A stretch of 64,000 bases of DNA from HKCCE3408 sp039191215. GTDB lineage: Bacteria > Pseudomonadota > Alphaproteobacteria > Rhodobacterales > Rhodobacteraceae. The stretch spans positions 1 through 64,000 of the forward strand of contig JBCCXT010000015.1 in assembly GCA_039191215.1 (NCBI GenBank), written 5' to 3'. Made by a program: the position numbers and the translations under genes. Of this stretch, positions 49,509 to 59,282 are shown one piece after another; position 1 is the stretch's first letter; each line of letters begins with the position of its first letter. Below the pieces are notes generated by a model. The model saw only the letters and a list, made by a program, of their open reading frames with translations, searched no databases and was not told where the DNA came from.

Positions 49509-52129
49509 TCCGGCAGCTCGGCACGCAATTCGTAGAGCATCTGAAGCGCCTCACGCGGGCTGAGCGTATCGGGGTCGATCCCGCGCAGCTTGTCTTCGAG
49601 ATCTGAGGACTTGGCTGGTGGCGGCGCCGCGATTGTGGCGCTAAACAGCGGTAAATCATCGACAATCGCGCGCCGGTCCTGTTGGCCTTCGCGCTCGCCC
49701 CGTTCCAGCGCTTCGAGAACGGATTTGGCGCGTGTCACCACGCTTTGTGGCAATCCGGCAAGTTTCGCGACCTGCACGCCGTAGGACCCGTCTGCCGCGC
49801 CCGGCAGAACCTCGTGCAGGAAGACCACATCGCCTTCCCATTCCCGTACCGCGACGGTGGCGTTTGAGACCTCCTGCAGGCGGTGGCTTAATTGCGTGAG
49901 CTCATGATAATGGGTCGCGAACAGCGCACGGCAGCAATTCACGCTGTGCAGATGCTCCAAGACCGCCCAGGCAATCGACAATCCGTCATAGGTCGCGGTG
50001 CCGCGTCCGATCTCGTCCAGGATGACCAAGGCCCGGCTGTCGGCCTGGTTCAGAATGGCGGCAGTCTCGACCATTTCAACCATGAAAGTCGATTGGCCGC
50101 GGGCCAGATCGTCAGAGGCGCCGACGCGGCTGAATACCTGGCTGACGAGCCCCATTTTTGCTGACGAAGAAGGCACGAAACTACCCATTTGTGCCAAAAT
50201 TGCAATCAGTGCATTCTGTCTAAGCCAAGTTGATTTACCGGCCATATTTGGCCCAGTCAGAAGGGTGATGGCGGCGGCCTCTCCCTCGGCGGACAGGGCG
50301 CAATCATTGGCGATGAAGGGCTGTCCGGCCCGGCGCAGCGCCGCTTCGACGACGGGGTGACGACCGCCGGAAATTTCAAACCGGCGGCTTTCATCGATCT
50401 CGGGTCGTGTCCAGTTCAGCTCTTCGGCAAGCGTTGCAAGGCCTGCGGCCAGATCCAGTTCCGTCAAGGCTTTGGCGACCCCGCCAATGGCAGCGTGGGC
50501 ATCAAGACAGGCTTGCGAGAGCTCGGCGAAGATTCGCGCCTCGATCTCTTGGGCCAGACCGCCCGCATTCAGGATGCGGGTCTCCAGCGCGCTCAGCTCG
50601 GTTGTGGTAAAGCGCACCGCATTGGCCGTTGTCTGGCGGTGAATGAAGCGATCCGATAGCGGCGGCGCGAGCATCTTCTTGGCATGTGTCGCGGGTGTCT
50701 CAATAAAGTAGCCTAAAACGTTGTTATGTTTGATCTTTAGCGCCGCGATTCCGGCCTCATCACCATAACTTTGCTGCAGGCCCGCAACAACGCCGCGACC
50801 CTCATCGCGAAGCTGACGCGCGCCGTCGAGTTCTGCGTCATACCCCTCGGCCACAAATCCGCCATCGCGCATCAACAAAGGCGGCTCGGCAACAAGTGCT
50901 GCACCCAACAGATCGCGCAGCGCATCATGGCCGGCAAGCGCGGCGCAAGCTTGCAAAAGCAGGCTTGGCAGATCCTTGGGGAGCTGGGCGTTGATCGCCC
51001 GGGCCGCCTCAAGCCCTGCCCGAATCGCAGTCAGGTCGCGCGGGCCGCCCCGGCCGATCGCCAACCGTGACAGCGCGCGGTCAAGATCAGGCACAGTTCG
51101 CAGCGCAGTTTGCAGATCGCGGCGTGCCTCGGCCTCCGCCAGCCAATGCGCCACGGCGTCGAGGCGTTCATTGATGGCCATGCGGCGCGTCAGCGGGCTT
51201 GCCAGTCGTTGCTCCAGCAGCCGCCCGCCTGCCGCCGTCATCGTGCGGTCGATTGTGGCCAAAAGGCTGCCCGCTCGGCCGCCCGACAAGGCCGCGGTCA
51301 ACTCCAAGTTACGCCGGGTGGCAGCATCGATCTGCATAATCGCGCCCTGCTCGGTCCGCACTGGGATGGCCAGGCGCGGCAGATTGCCTTTCTGGGTGAG
51401 CTCGAGGTAGTCGACAACAGCACCCATGGCAGAAAGTTCCGCCCGCCCAAACGCGCCGAAACCTTCAAGCGTTTCAACACCATAAAGCGCTTTCAGACGA
51501 AGCTCCGCGCCCGCGCTGTCAAAGCTTGCACCGGCCATCGCGGTTACCGCATCCATCTCGCCCAGCACTTGGGGCGGATCGATGCCGTCGCGCACCAGCA
51601 CCTCAGCTGGTTGCAGCCGCGCCAGCTCTGGGCCCAATCGCACAGCCGCGCAGGGCATGACCGAAAACGCCCCTGTGGAAATATCGGCCCAAGCCAGCGC
51701 GCCATCGCCGCGGATCTCCGACCAGGCAGCAAGGTAGTTGTGCTGACGCGGCTCCAGCAAGGCGTCTTCGGTCAAGGTGCCGGGCGTTACCAGGCGCACA
51801 ACCTCACGCCGGACGACCGCCTTTGAGCCGCGCTTTTTCGCCTCGGCTGGGTCCTCCATCTGCTCACAAATGGCAACGCGAAAGCCCTTGCGGATCAGCG
51901 TCAGCAAATAGCCTTCGGCGGCATGCGCGGGCACGCCGCACATCGCGATATCCTGGCCCGCATGTTTGCCGCGTTTTGTCAGCGCGATATCCAGCGCCTC
52001 GGCCGCCGCGACCGCGTCTTCGAAAAACATCTCGTAGAAATCGCCCATCCGGTAGAACAACAGCGCATCTTTATGCCCGCCCTTGATCTCCAGATACTGC
52101 GCCATCATCGGCGTGGTTTCGGCCGCCAT
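49505..52129 (-). CDS. mutS: DNA mismatch repair protein MutS
   Basis: 874 aa. The mismatch-recognition F-Y-E motif (M-G-D-F-Y-E-M-F-F-E-D) is near residues 28-38, and the ABC-type ATPase domain has Walker A G-P-N-M-A-G-K-S-T near 630 and D-E-I-G-R-G-T-A Walker B/signature. It starts mismatch repair by binding mispairs. The gene is alone and diverges from maeB. Confidence 0.97.
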   Translation of the reverse strand: MAAETTPMMAQYLEIKGGHKDALLFYRMGDFYEMFFEDAVAAAEALDIALTKRGKHAGQDIAMCGVPAHAAEGYLLTLIRKGFRVAICEQMEDPAEAKKRGSKAVVRREVVRLVTPGTLTEDALLEPRQHNYLAAWSEIRGDGALAWADISTGAFSVMPCAAVRLGPELARLQPAEVLVRDGIDPPQVLGEMDAVTAMAGASFDSAGAELRLKALYGVETLEGFGAFGRAELSAMGAVVDYLELTQKGNLPRLAIPVRTEQGAIMQIDAATRRNLELTAALSGGRAGSLLATIDRTMTAAGGRLLEQRLASPLTRRMAINERLDAVAHWLAEAEARRDLQTALRTVPDLDRALSRLAIGRGGPRDLTAIRAGLEAARAINAQLPKDLPSLLLQACAALAGHDALRDLLGAALVAEPPLLMRDGGFVAEGYDAELDGARQLRDEGRGVVAGLQQSYGDEAGIAALKIKHNNVLGYFIETPATHAKKMLAPPLSDRFIHRQTTANAVRFTTTELSALETRILNAGGLAQEIEARIFAELSQACLDAHAAIGGVAKALTELDLAAGLATLAEELNWTRPEIDESRRFEISGGRHPVVEAALRRAGQPFIANDCALSAEGEAAAITLLTGPNMAGKSTWLRQNALIAILAQMGSFVPSSSAKMGLVSQVFSRVGASDDLARGQSTFMVEMVETAAILNQADSRALVILDEIGRGTATYDGLSIAWAVLEHLHSVNCCRALFATHYHELTQLSHRLQEVSNATVAVREWEGDVVFLHEVLPGAADGSYGVQVAKLAGLPQSVVTRAKSVLEALERGEREGQQDRRAIVDDLPLFSATIAAPPPAKSSDLEDKLRGIDPDTLSPREALQMLYELRAELPD

Positions 52130-52220
52130 ATCCCCCCCGCGCTCGCGATCGGACGGAGACTAACCGTTGCTTCCCGGACCGAAAAGCCAATAGCTTGATC
52201 TTCCACGGGAGGGACGTTTC

Positions 52221-54488
52221 ATGCCATCGAACACCAAGATCACGCGCGAAGAAGCGTTGGCCTATCATCTGGAGCCAAATCCCGGAAAGATCGACATCCA
52301 GGCCTCCACCCCGATGGCCACGCAGCGCGACCTGTCGCTGGCCTATAGCCCCGGTGTCGCTGTGCCCTGCGAAGCCATCGCCGCAGACCCCGCGACTGCG
52401 TATGACTACACCACCAAGGGCAATATGGTGGCTGTCATTTCGAACGGGACGGCTGTCTTGGGTCTTGGCAATCTCGGTGCGCTTGCCTCAAAGCCAGTGA
52501 TGGAAGGTAAATCCGTCCTGTTCAAGCGCTTCGCCGATATCAATTCGATTGATCTTGAGGTGGATACCGAAGACGCGGATGATTTTATCAACGCGGTCAA
52601 GCTTTTGGGTCCGTCTTTTGGCGGGATCAACCTCGAAGATATCAAGGCGCCGGAGTGTTTCATCATCGAAAGCCGCCTTAAGGAAATGATGGATATCCCG
52701 GTTTTCCACGACGACCAGCACGGTACAGCCGTGATCTGCGCGGCGGGCCTGATCAACGCCCTGCATATTTCCGGCAAGAAGATCGAAGATTGCCAGATTG
52801 TGCTGAATGGGGCAGGTGCGGCCGGGATTGCCTGCATCGAGCTTTTGAAATCGATGGGCGCGCGGCACGAAAACTGCATAGTTTGTGACACAAAAGGCGT
52901 CATCTACCAGGGCCGGTCCGAGGGGATGAACCAGTGGAAATCCGGCCATGCGATCAAGACCGATCTGCGAGAATTGAGCGAGGCGATGGTCGGCGCAGAT
53001 GTGTTTTTGGGGGTCAGTGTGAAAGGCGCCGTGACCGCCGATATGGTGCAGTCGATGGCCGACAATCCGGTCATCTTTGCGATGGCCAACCCAGATCCAG
53101 AGATCACACCCGAAGAGGCCAGATCGGTGCGCGGTGACGTGATCGTCGCAACTGGCCGGTCGGACTATCCCAACCAGGTCAACAATGTACTGGGATTTCC
53201 CTATTTGTTTCGCGGTGCGCTTGATATTCATGCGCGTGCGATCAATGACGAGATGAAGATCGCCTGTGCCGAGGCATTGGCCGAGCTCGCCCGCCGCGAC
53301 GTACCCGATGAAGTCGCCATGGCCTATGGCCGCAAGCTGAGTTTCGGGCGCGATTACATCATTCCCACGCCGTTCGACCCGCGGCTGATCTACACAATCC
53401 CGCCTGCCGTGGCGCGCGCGGGCATGGATACCGGCGTTGCCCGCCGACCGATTGTCGATCTTGACGGATATGGCGAAAAGCTTCGCCAAAGGCTCGACCC
53501 GACGGCCTCGATCCTGCAGGGCATCAATAACCGGGCGCGCAAGGCCCAGGCCCGGATGATCTTTGCCGAGGGCGATGATGTTCGGGTGCTGCGTGCCGCG
53601 GTGGCCTATCAGCGCAACGGGTTGGGCAAAGCATTGGTCGTTGGGCGCGAGGCGGACGTGCAGGAACAGCTCGACAGCGTCGGGTTGAGCGACGCGTTCC
53701 GCGAATTGGAGATTGTGAATGCGGCGAACACCCAGCATCTGGAGACCTACAAGGCCTATTTGTATGAGCGGCTGCAACGCAAAGGGTTCGATCAACGCGA
53801 CATTCACCGCATGGCCAGCCGTGACAGGCACGTCTTTGGCGCGCTGATGCTGGCCCATGGCCACGGTGACGGTCTTGTCACCGGTGCGACCCGGAAATCG
53901 GCGCAAGTGATGGAGCTGATCGGCCATGTATTTGATGCCAAAGCGGCCGATGGCGCGGTTGGCATCACGGTGCTGATCCAGAAGGGCCGCATCGTTTTGA
54001 TCGGCGACACCTTGGTACATGAATGGCCCGATGAGGCGGATTTGGCTCTAATTTCCAAGCGTGGCGCTGAGGTTGCGCGCGCCTTGGGATTGGAGCCGCG
54101 CGTTGCCTTTGTCAGTTTCTCCACCTTCGGCTATCCAGTATCCGAGCGGGCCGAAAAGATGCTGCGTGCGCCGAAAGTCCTTGAAAGTGAGGGCGTCGAT
54201 TTTGAGTTTGAGGGCGAGATGACAGTTGATGTGGCAATGAACCCGGATGCGGCGGCGGCATACCCGTTTTCGCGCCTGTCCGGTCCGGCTAACATCTTGG
54301 TTGTCCCGGCGCGGCATTCGGCTTCGATCTCGGTCAAATTGATGCAGGAAATGGCGGGCGCGACGGTGATCGGCCCGATCTTGACCGGGCTCGATCGTCC
54401 GGTTCAGATCGCCTCGACCGTGTCCACATCGGGCGATATTTTGAACATGGCCGTGATGGCCGCTTGCGAAGTTGGGGCGGCGCGATGA
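52221..54488 (+). CDS. maeB: NADP-dependent malic enzyme with phosphotransacetylase domain (MaeB)
   Basis: 755 aa: an N-terminal malic enzyme (about 1-430, with F-H-D-D-Q-H-G-T-A and L-N-G-A-G-A-A-G-I-A for NADP binding) fused to a C-terminal phosphate-acetyltransferase-like domain. It decarboxylates malate to pyruvate, making NADPH; the PTA-like part is usually regulatory (acetyl-CoA sensing) in this family. GGGAGGG lies about 7 bases upstream of the ATG. Confidence 0.95.
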   Translation: MPSNTKITREEALAYHLEPNPGKIDIQASTPMATQRDLSLAYSPGVAVPCEAIAADPATAYDYTTKGNMVAVISNGTAVLGLGNLGALASKPVMEGKSVLFKRFADINSIDLEVDTEDADDFINAVKLLGPSFGGINLEDIKAPECFIIESRLKEMMDIPVFHDDQHGTAVICAAGLINALHISGKKIEDCQIVLNGAGAAGIACIELLKSMGARHENCIVCDTKGVIYQGRSEGMNQWKSGHAIKTDLRELSEAMVGADVFLGVSVKGAVTADMVQSMADNPVIFAMANPDPEITPEEARSVRGDVIVATGRSDYPNQVNNVLGFPYLFRGALDIHARAINDEMKIACAEALAELARRDVPDEVAMAYGRKLSFGRDYIIPTPFDPRLIYTIPPAVARAGMDTGVARRPIVDLDGYGEKLRQRLDPTASILQGINNRARKAQARMIFAEGDDVRVLRAAVAYQRNGLGKALVVGREADVQEQLDSVGLSDAFRELEIVNAANTQHLETYKAYLYERLQRKGFDQRDIHRMASRDRHVFGALMLAHGHGDGLVTGATRKSAQVMELIGHVFDAKAADGAVGITVLIQKGRIVLIGDTLVHEWPDEADLALISKRGAEVARALGLEPRVAFVSFSTFGYPVSERAEKMLRAPKVLESEGVDFEFEGEMTVDVAMNPDAAAAYPFSRLSGPANILVVPARHSASISVKLMQEMAGATVIGPILTGLDRPVQIASTVSTSGDILNMAVMAACEVGAAR

Positions 54489-55345
54489 TCCTGAATGTCG
54501 GATCGATCAATATCGATTTGGTCTATCGCGTCCCGCACTTGGTTCGTCCCGGCGAAACGCTGGCCGCAGAAAAGTTCACGCGCAATCTCGGCGGCAAGGG
54601 GGCAAACCAATCCATTGCCGCCGCAAAGGCGGGCGCTTCGGTCATGCATTGCGGCGCGGTTGGCTATGACGGGCATGATTATGTGAAAGAGCTGGCCGAT
54701 GCGGGTGTGTCCACCGATACGATCGAAATCTTGAGCGAGCCGACCGGTCATGCCGTTGTTGCCGTCGATGCAGAAGGTGAAAACTCGATTATGCTCTTTG
54801 CCGGGGCAAATCACGCCATCGCGGACAGGCTGCTGGACGATGCCTTTGCCGATATTGGGCCAGATGACTGGGTCATGCTGCAAAATGAGGTGCAGGTGAA
54901 CGTGGAGGCTGCCGTGCGCGCCCGCGGAAAGGGCGCAAGTGTCGTCTATTCCGCCGCGCCATTCGATCCCGATGCTGTGATGGATATCCTACCGTTCATC
55001 ACACATCTGCTCCTGAACGAGATCGAAAACGCCGCGCTGGACCATTTGAGCGTGCCGGTGCCCGACACGATCATCCGGGTTGTGACCCAGGGTGCTGCTG
55101 GTGCAACATGGCTGGCCCAAAGCCAGAACATGCATGTCGCGGCATTTGATGTGCCTGACGTTCTTGACACAACCGGCGCGGGCGATTGCTTTGCGGGAAA
55201 TTTGGTTGCCGCTCTGGAACGCGGCATGTCGCCAATTGACGCGGTTTACTTTGCGCAAGCGGCGGCGGCGATCCAAATCACCCGAAACGGTGCGGCCCCT
55301 GCCATGCCAAGCCGCGCTGAGATTGAGGCATTCTTGGCGACTTAA
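54485..55345 (+). CDS. rbsK: Ribokinase-family sugar kinase
   Basis: 286-aa PfkB-family kinase. N-terminal N-L-G-G-K-G-A-N-Q-S motif near 36-45 and C-terminal D-T-T-G-A-G-D-C-F-A-G with the catalytic aspartate are intact. The best guess is ribokinase, but the sugar cannot be fixed from sequence alone and no transport genes are adjacent. It overlaps the maeB stop (ATGA) and its own stop overlaps dnaJ (TTAA). Confidence 0.8.
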   Translation: MILNVGSINIDLVYRVPHLVRPGETLAAEKFTRNLGGKGANQSIAAAKAGASVMHCGAVGYDGHDYVKELADAGVSTDTIEILSEPTGHAVVAVDAEGENSIMLFAGANHAIADRLLDDAFADIGPDDWVMLQNEVQVNVEAAVRARGKGASVVYSAAPFDPDAVMDILPFITHLLLNEIENAALDHLSVPVPDTIIRVVTQGAAGATWLAQSQNMHVAAFDVPDVLDTTGAGDCFAGNLVAALERGMSPIDAVYFAQAAAAIQITRNGAAPAMPSRAEIEAFLAT

Positions 55346-56487
55346 TGCTTCATCCCATCCCAGAAATTCTTCACCCGATCGAAAAACCCGCTTTCATTGG
55401 GGGTGTTGGACTGGGCGCAGCTATCCTCAAATTCGCGCAAAAGGTCTTTTTGATGGGCGTTGAGGTTCACCGGAGTCTCAACGGCAAGTTCGATATACAT
55501 ATCACCCTGGCCGCTGCCGCGAAGCGCCGGCATGCCTTTTGCGCGCAGACGCAGTTGCTTGCCCGATTGGGACCCTTCCGGCACGCGCACCAGCGACCGG
55601 CCACCGTCAATCGTGGGCACCTCGATCTCACCGCCAAGGGCCGCAGCGGTCATCGACACCGGAACACGGCAAAACAGGTCGATCCCCTCGCGTTTGAAGA
55701 GCGGGTGTTCATCGACTTCGATGAAAATGTAGAGGTCACCTGACGGGCCGCTGCGAAGTCCTGCCTCTCCCTCCCCCGACAGACGGATCCGGGTGCCGGT
55801 TTCCACGCCCGCGGGGATGTTGACGTTCAGCGCCTTTTCTTTGTTCTCGCGCCCCGCACCACCGCAGACCTTGCACGGGTTCTTGACGATCTGGCCCATG
55901 CCGGAGCAGGTCGGGCATGTCCGTTCGACCGTGAAAAAGCCCTGCTGGGCGCGAACCTTTCCCATGCCGGAGCAGGTTGGGCAATTGACCGGCTCTGCGC
56001 CGCCTTCGGCACCCGTGCCCGAACAATTGACACAGGTCACGGAGGTTGGGACGCGGATCGACTTGGTTAGACCCGAATACGCTTCTTCGAGACTGATCTG
56101 CAAGTTGTAGCGCAGGTCCGAGCCGCGCGCCGCCCGCGTCCGTCCGCCCTGGCGCTGGCCGCCCATGAAGTCGCCGAACAGATCTTCGAACACATCCGAA
56201 AACGCCGATGCAAAATCACCCTGACCCGGTCCGCCCGCACGCGCACCGCCGGCCATGCCGCCGTCGAACGCGGCATGGCCAAAGCGGTCATAAGCTGCCT
56301 TTTTGTCGGCATCCTTCAGAACGTCATAGGCCTCGTTGACCTCTTTGAACTGTGTCTCGGCATCGGGATTGTCAGAATTGCGGTCAGGATGAAGCTCCTT
56401 GGCTTTCTTGCGAAAGGCCTTCTTGATCGCGTCGGTATCTGCGCCTTTGGTTACGCCTAGAACGTCGTAATAGTCGCGCTTTGCCAT
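55342..56487 (-). CDS. dnaJ: Chaperone protein DnaJ
   Basis: 381-aa type I J-protein. J domain with H-P-D at residues 33-35, G/F-rich linker, and four C-x2-C-x-G-x-G zinc repeats (about 140-215). It delivers substrates to DnaK and stimulates its ATPase. It starts 80 bases after dnaK, the gap holding a hairpin. Confidence 0.97.
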   Translation of the reverse strand: MAKRDYYDVLGVTKGADTDAIKKAFRKKAKELHPDRNSDNPDAETQFKEVNEAYDVLKDADKKAAYDRFGHAAFDGGMAGGARAGGPGQGDFASAFSDVFEDLFGDFMGGQRQGGRTRAARGSDLRYNLQISLEEAYSGLTKSIRVPTSVTCVNCSGTGAEGGAEPVNCPTCSGMGKVRAQQGFFTVERTCPTCSGMGQIVKNPCKVCGGAGRENKEKALNVNIPAGVETGTRIRLSGEGEAGLRSGPSGDLYIFIEVDEHPLFKREGIDLFCRVPVSMTAAALGGEIEVPTIDGGRSLVRVPEGSQSGKQLRLRAKGMPALRGSGQGDMYIELAVETPVNLNAHQKDLLREFEDSCAQSNTPNESGFFDRVKNFWDGMKH

Positions 56488-56518
56488 CTTGTGTCCTTTC
56501 TGCCCCCTTTTAAATACC

Positions 56519-56547
56519 GGAACCGGCCAGGTCGCCCTAGCCGGTCC
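56519..56547 (-). repeat. Hairpin between dnaK and dnaJ
   Basis: GGACCGGC pairs with GCCGGTTCC (one bulged base) around a 12-base loop, 20 bases after the dnaK stop. It has no long U-run after it, so it may attenuate dnaJ or protect dnaK mRNA. Confidence 0.5.
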
Positions 56548-56567
56548 GAGGGATCAGATGTCGCGCG

Positions 56568-58490
56568 TCACGCCCGGTCTTGGCGGTCTTCGTCGAGGTC
56601 CTCAAAATCAGCGTCAACGATGTCGTCGTCCACGCCCGAAGGCTCATCGGCACCCTCTGGCGCTTCTTCACCTGCAGCCTCAGCCTGGGCTTTGTAGATC
56701 GCCTCGCCAAGCTTCATGGCGGCTTCGGTCACGTTTTGGATGCCGCCTTTGATCTTGCCGGCATCTTCGGTGGCCATCTGCTCTTCGAGATTGCCAATCG
56801 CCAGCTCGATCGCTTCGATTGTCGCTGGGTCGACCTTATCGCCATGCTCTTCCATTGATTTCTTGGTCGAATGGATCAGGCTTTCGGCCTGGTTTTTGGC
56901 CTCGACAAGATCTTTCTTGGCCTTGTCTGCCTCGGCATTCTCTTCGGCCTCCTGAACCATGCGCTCGATATCGTCATCGCTCAGCCCGCCGGAGGCTTGG
57001 ATCGTGATCTTCTGTTCCTTGCCGGTGCCTTTGTCCTTGGCGCTGACCGACACAATGCCGTTGGCGTCGATATCAAAGGTGACCTCAATCTGCGGCAGGC
57101 CCATCGGCGCGGGCGCAATGCCTTCAAGGTTGAACTGACCCAGCAGCTTGTTGTCGGACGCCATCTCCCGCTCACCCTGGGCCACGCGGATCGTCACGGC
57201 CGATTGGTTGTCTTCGGCGGTTGAGAAAATCTGCGACTTACGCGTCGGGATGGTGGTATTGCGGTCGATCAAGCGGGTGAAGACGCCGCCCTTGGTCTCG
57301 ATGCCGAGGCTCAGCGGGGTGACGTCGAGAAGGACCACATCCTTGACATCGCCTTGCAGCACACCGGCTTGAATGGCCGCGCCCATGGCAACAACTTCGT
57401 CCGGGTTCACGCCCTTATGGGGTTCCTTGCCGAAGAACTTGGTGACCTCTTCCATCACCTTGGGCATCCGGGTCATGCCGCCGACCAGGACAACCTCGTC
57501 GATCTCGCCCTTTGACAGACCCGCATCCTTCAGGGCGGCCTGACACGGTTTCAGCGATTTGGCGATCAGATCGGAAACCAGGCTTTCCAGTTTCGCGCGT
57601 GTCAGCTTCATCACCATGTGAAGCGGCGCGCCATCGGAGCCCATGGAGATGAACGGTTGGTTGATCTCGGTCTGGCTGGAACTCGACAGCTCGATCTTGG
57701 CTTTCTCAGCCGCTTCCTTCAGCCGCTGAAGCGCCATCTTGTCTTTGGTCAGATCGACGCCGTGTTCCTTTTTGAACTCATCAGCCAGATAGGTGACGAT
57801 CCGCATGTCGAAATCTTCACCACCCAGGAACGTGTCGCCATTGGTGGATTTGACCTCAAAAAGCCCGTCGTCGATTTCCAGGATGGAGATATCGAAGGTG
57901 CCACCGCCAAGGTCATAGACCGCGATGGTCTTGGACTGGCCTTCTTTGTCCAAACCATAGGCCAGAGCCGCCGCCGTCGGTTCATTGATGATCCGCAAGA
58001 CCTCAAGGCCGGAGATTTTGCCGGCGTCTTTGGTCGCCTGGCGCTGTGCGTCGTTGAAATAGGCAGGCACCGTGATCACCGCCTGGGTCACGTCCTCACC
58101 CAAATAAGCTTCCGCGGTCTCTTTCATCTTGGTAAGGATCTGCGCCGAGATCTGCGCCGGCGAATACTTCTCGCCCTTCACCTCAACCCAAGCATCGCCG
58201 TTGCCGCCATTCACGATGGCATAGGGGACAAGCTTTTTGTCTTTCTCGACCTCAGCATCATCGTAGCGGCGGCCAATCAGACGCTTGACCGCAAAGACGG
58301 TGTTGTCGGGGTTGGTGACGGCTTGCCGCTTGGCCGGTTGTCCGACCAGACGTTCATCATCGGTATACGCGACGATGGACGGGGTGGTCCGTGCGCCTTC
58401 GGAGTTTTCGATCACCCGCGGCTGGCTGCCATCCATGATGGCGACGCAGGAATTGGTTGTGCCAAGGTCGATGCCAATGACTTTAGCCAT
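56568..58490 (-). CDS. dnaK: Chaperone protein DnaK (Hsp70)
   Basis: 640 aa. N-terminal ATPase begins M-A-K-V-I-G-I-D-L-G-T-T-N-S-C-V and has D-L-G-G-G-T-F-D-I-S near 195-204; the substrate-binding domain and a helical lid end with an acidic tail (D-D-D-I-V-D-A-D-F-E-D-L-D). AGGAA lies before the ATG. A heat-shock-type promoter is at 58609-58637. Confidence 0.98.
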   Translation of the reverse strand: MAKVIGIDLGTTNSCVAIMDGSQPRVIENSEGARTTPSIVAYTDDERLVGQPAKRQAVTNPDNTVFAVKRLIGRRYDDAEVEKDKKLVPYAIVNGGNGDAWVEVKGEKYSPAQISAQILTKMKETAEAYLGEDVTQAVITVPAYFNDAQRQATKDAGKISGLEVLRIINEPTAAALAYGLDKEGQSKTIAVYDLGGGTFDISILEIDDGLFEVKSTNGDTFLGGEDFDMRIVTYLADEFKKEHGVDLTKDKMALQRLKEAAEKAKIELSSSSQTEINQPFISMGSDGAPLHMVMKLTRAKLESLVSDLIAKSLKPCQAALKDAGLSKGEIDEVVLVGGMTRMPKVMEEVTKFFGKEPHKGVNPDEVVAMGAAIQAGVLQGDVKDVVLLDVTPLSLGIETKGGVFTRLIDRNTTIPTRKSQIFSTAEDNQSAVTIRVAQGEREMASDNKLLGQFNLEGIAPAPMGLPQIEVTFDIDANGIVSVSAKDKGTGKEQKITIQASGGLSDDDIERMVQEAEENAEADKAKKDLVEAKNQAESLIHSTKKSMEEHGDKVDPATIEAIELAIGNLEEQMATEDAGKIKGGIQNVTEAAMKLGEAIYKAQAEAAGEEAPEGADEPSGVDDDIVDADFEDLDEDRQDRA

Positions 58491-58608
58491 GGTTTCCTAG
58501 TTCCTTCTCATCAGCGAACTGGGGCGCGCCGGTCCTGTTCGGCCCCGGCACAGGCCCTCGATTGTGACTGGTCAGAGCAGGAGGCTGCGCCTGACATGTT
58601 CGGGGGGT

Positions 58609-58637
58609 ATATCAGGAGGGGGCGGTGACCCTGCAAG
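58609..58637 (-). promoter_or_regulatory. Candidate heat-shock (RpoH) promoter of dnaK
   Basis: On the minus strand: CTTG, 18 bases, CTGATAT, one base off CYTATNT. It leaves a leader of about 110 bases. It shares its 18-base spacer with the hslV and hslU candidates. Confidence 0.55.
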
Positions 58638-58670
58638 CGCCGGGATGGCATTGTATAGAAAGGCGGATCG

Positions 58671-59282
58671 ATGAAGTTGGAATCTGGTCTGGAGATCCGC
58701 GGCGCGCGCATCTATCCCGGCTGGCTTGATCCGGCCGCGCAGGCTGAGATGGCCGCGCAGATTGCGGCAGCCCTGGACCAAGCACCGTTGGTTCAACCGG
58801 TGACGCCGCGTGGCCAGAAGATGAGCGTTCGGATGAGTGCCGCCGGCGCGTTTGGCTGGATCACTGATCGGGCGGGGTATCGGTACGAGCCGCACCATCC
58901 GAGCGGTGTCGCCTGGCCGCCAATCCCGGCCACGGTTTTGGCTGTATGGCAGGCGCTTTGCCCGGATGCCCGGCCGCCGGAATGCTGTTTGATCAATCAC
59001 TATGAGACCGGCGCCCGCATGGGTCTGCATCAAGACCGCGATGAGGCGGATTTTACTCAGCCGGTCCTGTCGATCTCGCTTGGCGATGACGCGTTGTTTC
59101 GGATCGGCAATGAGACGCGCGGCGGCAAGACCGAAAGCGTCTGGCTGCGATCGGGCGATGTGGTGGTCATGGGTAACGACGCAAGGTTGCTATACCACGG
59201 TGTGGATCGGATCCGCACGGGCACAAGCCGCGTCTGGCCCGAAGGTGGGCGCATCAACCTGACCTTGCGCGTTGTAAGCTAA
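58671..59282 (+). CDS. alkB: AlkB-family alkylated DNA/RNA dioxygenase
   Basis: 203-aa Fe(II)/2-oxoglutarate dioxygenase that oxidatively removes 1-meA and 3-meC lesions. The iron-binding H-x-D (L-H-Q-D-R-D-E, about residues 122-128), distal histidine (L-L-Y-H-G-V-D) and the 2OG-binding arginine motif (R-I-N-L-T-L-R) near the C-terminus are all present. It diverges from dnaK and its stop overlaps the convergent gene (CTAA). Confidence 0.93.
   Translation: MKLESGLEIRGARIYPGWLDPAAQAEMAAQIAAALDQAPLVQPVTPRGQKMSVRMSAAGAFGWITDRAGYRYEPHHPSGVAWPPIPATVLAVWQALCPDARPPECCLINHYETGARMGLHQDRDEADFTQPVLSISLGDDALFRIGNETRGGKTESVWLRSGDVVVMGNDARLLYHGVDRIRTGTSRVWPEGGRINLTLRVVS

Noticed and set aside
52488..54020. 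510-codon open frame on the minus strand opposite maeB
   Set aside because: Shadow of the well-conserved malic enzyme gene; composition is histidine/arginine-rich as expected from antisense of GC-rich codons.
57618..58628. 336-codon frame on the plus strand opposite dnaK
   Set aside because: Antisense shadow of dnaK, a common artefact.
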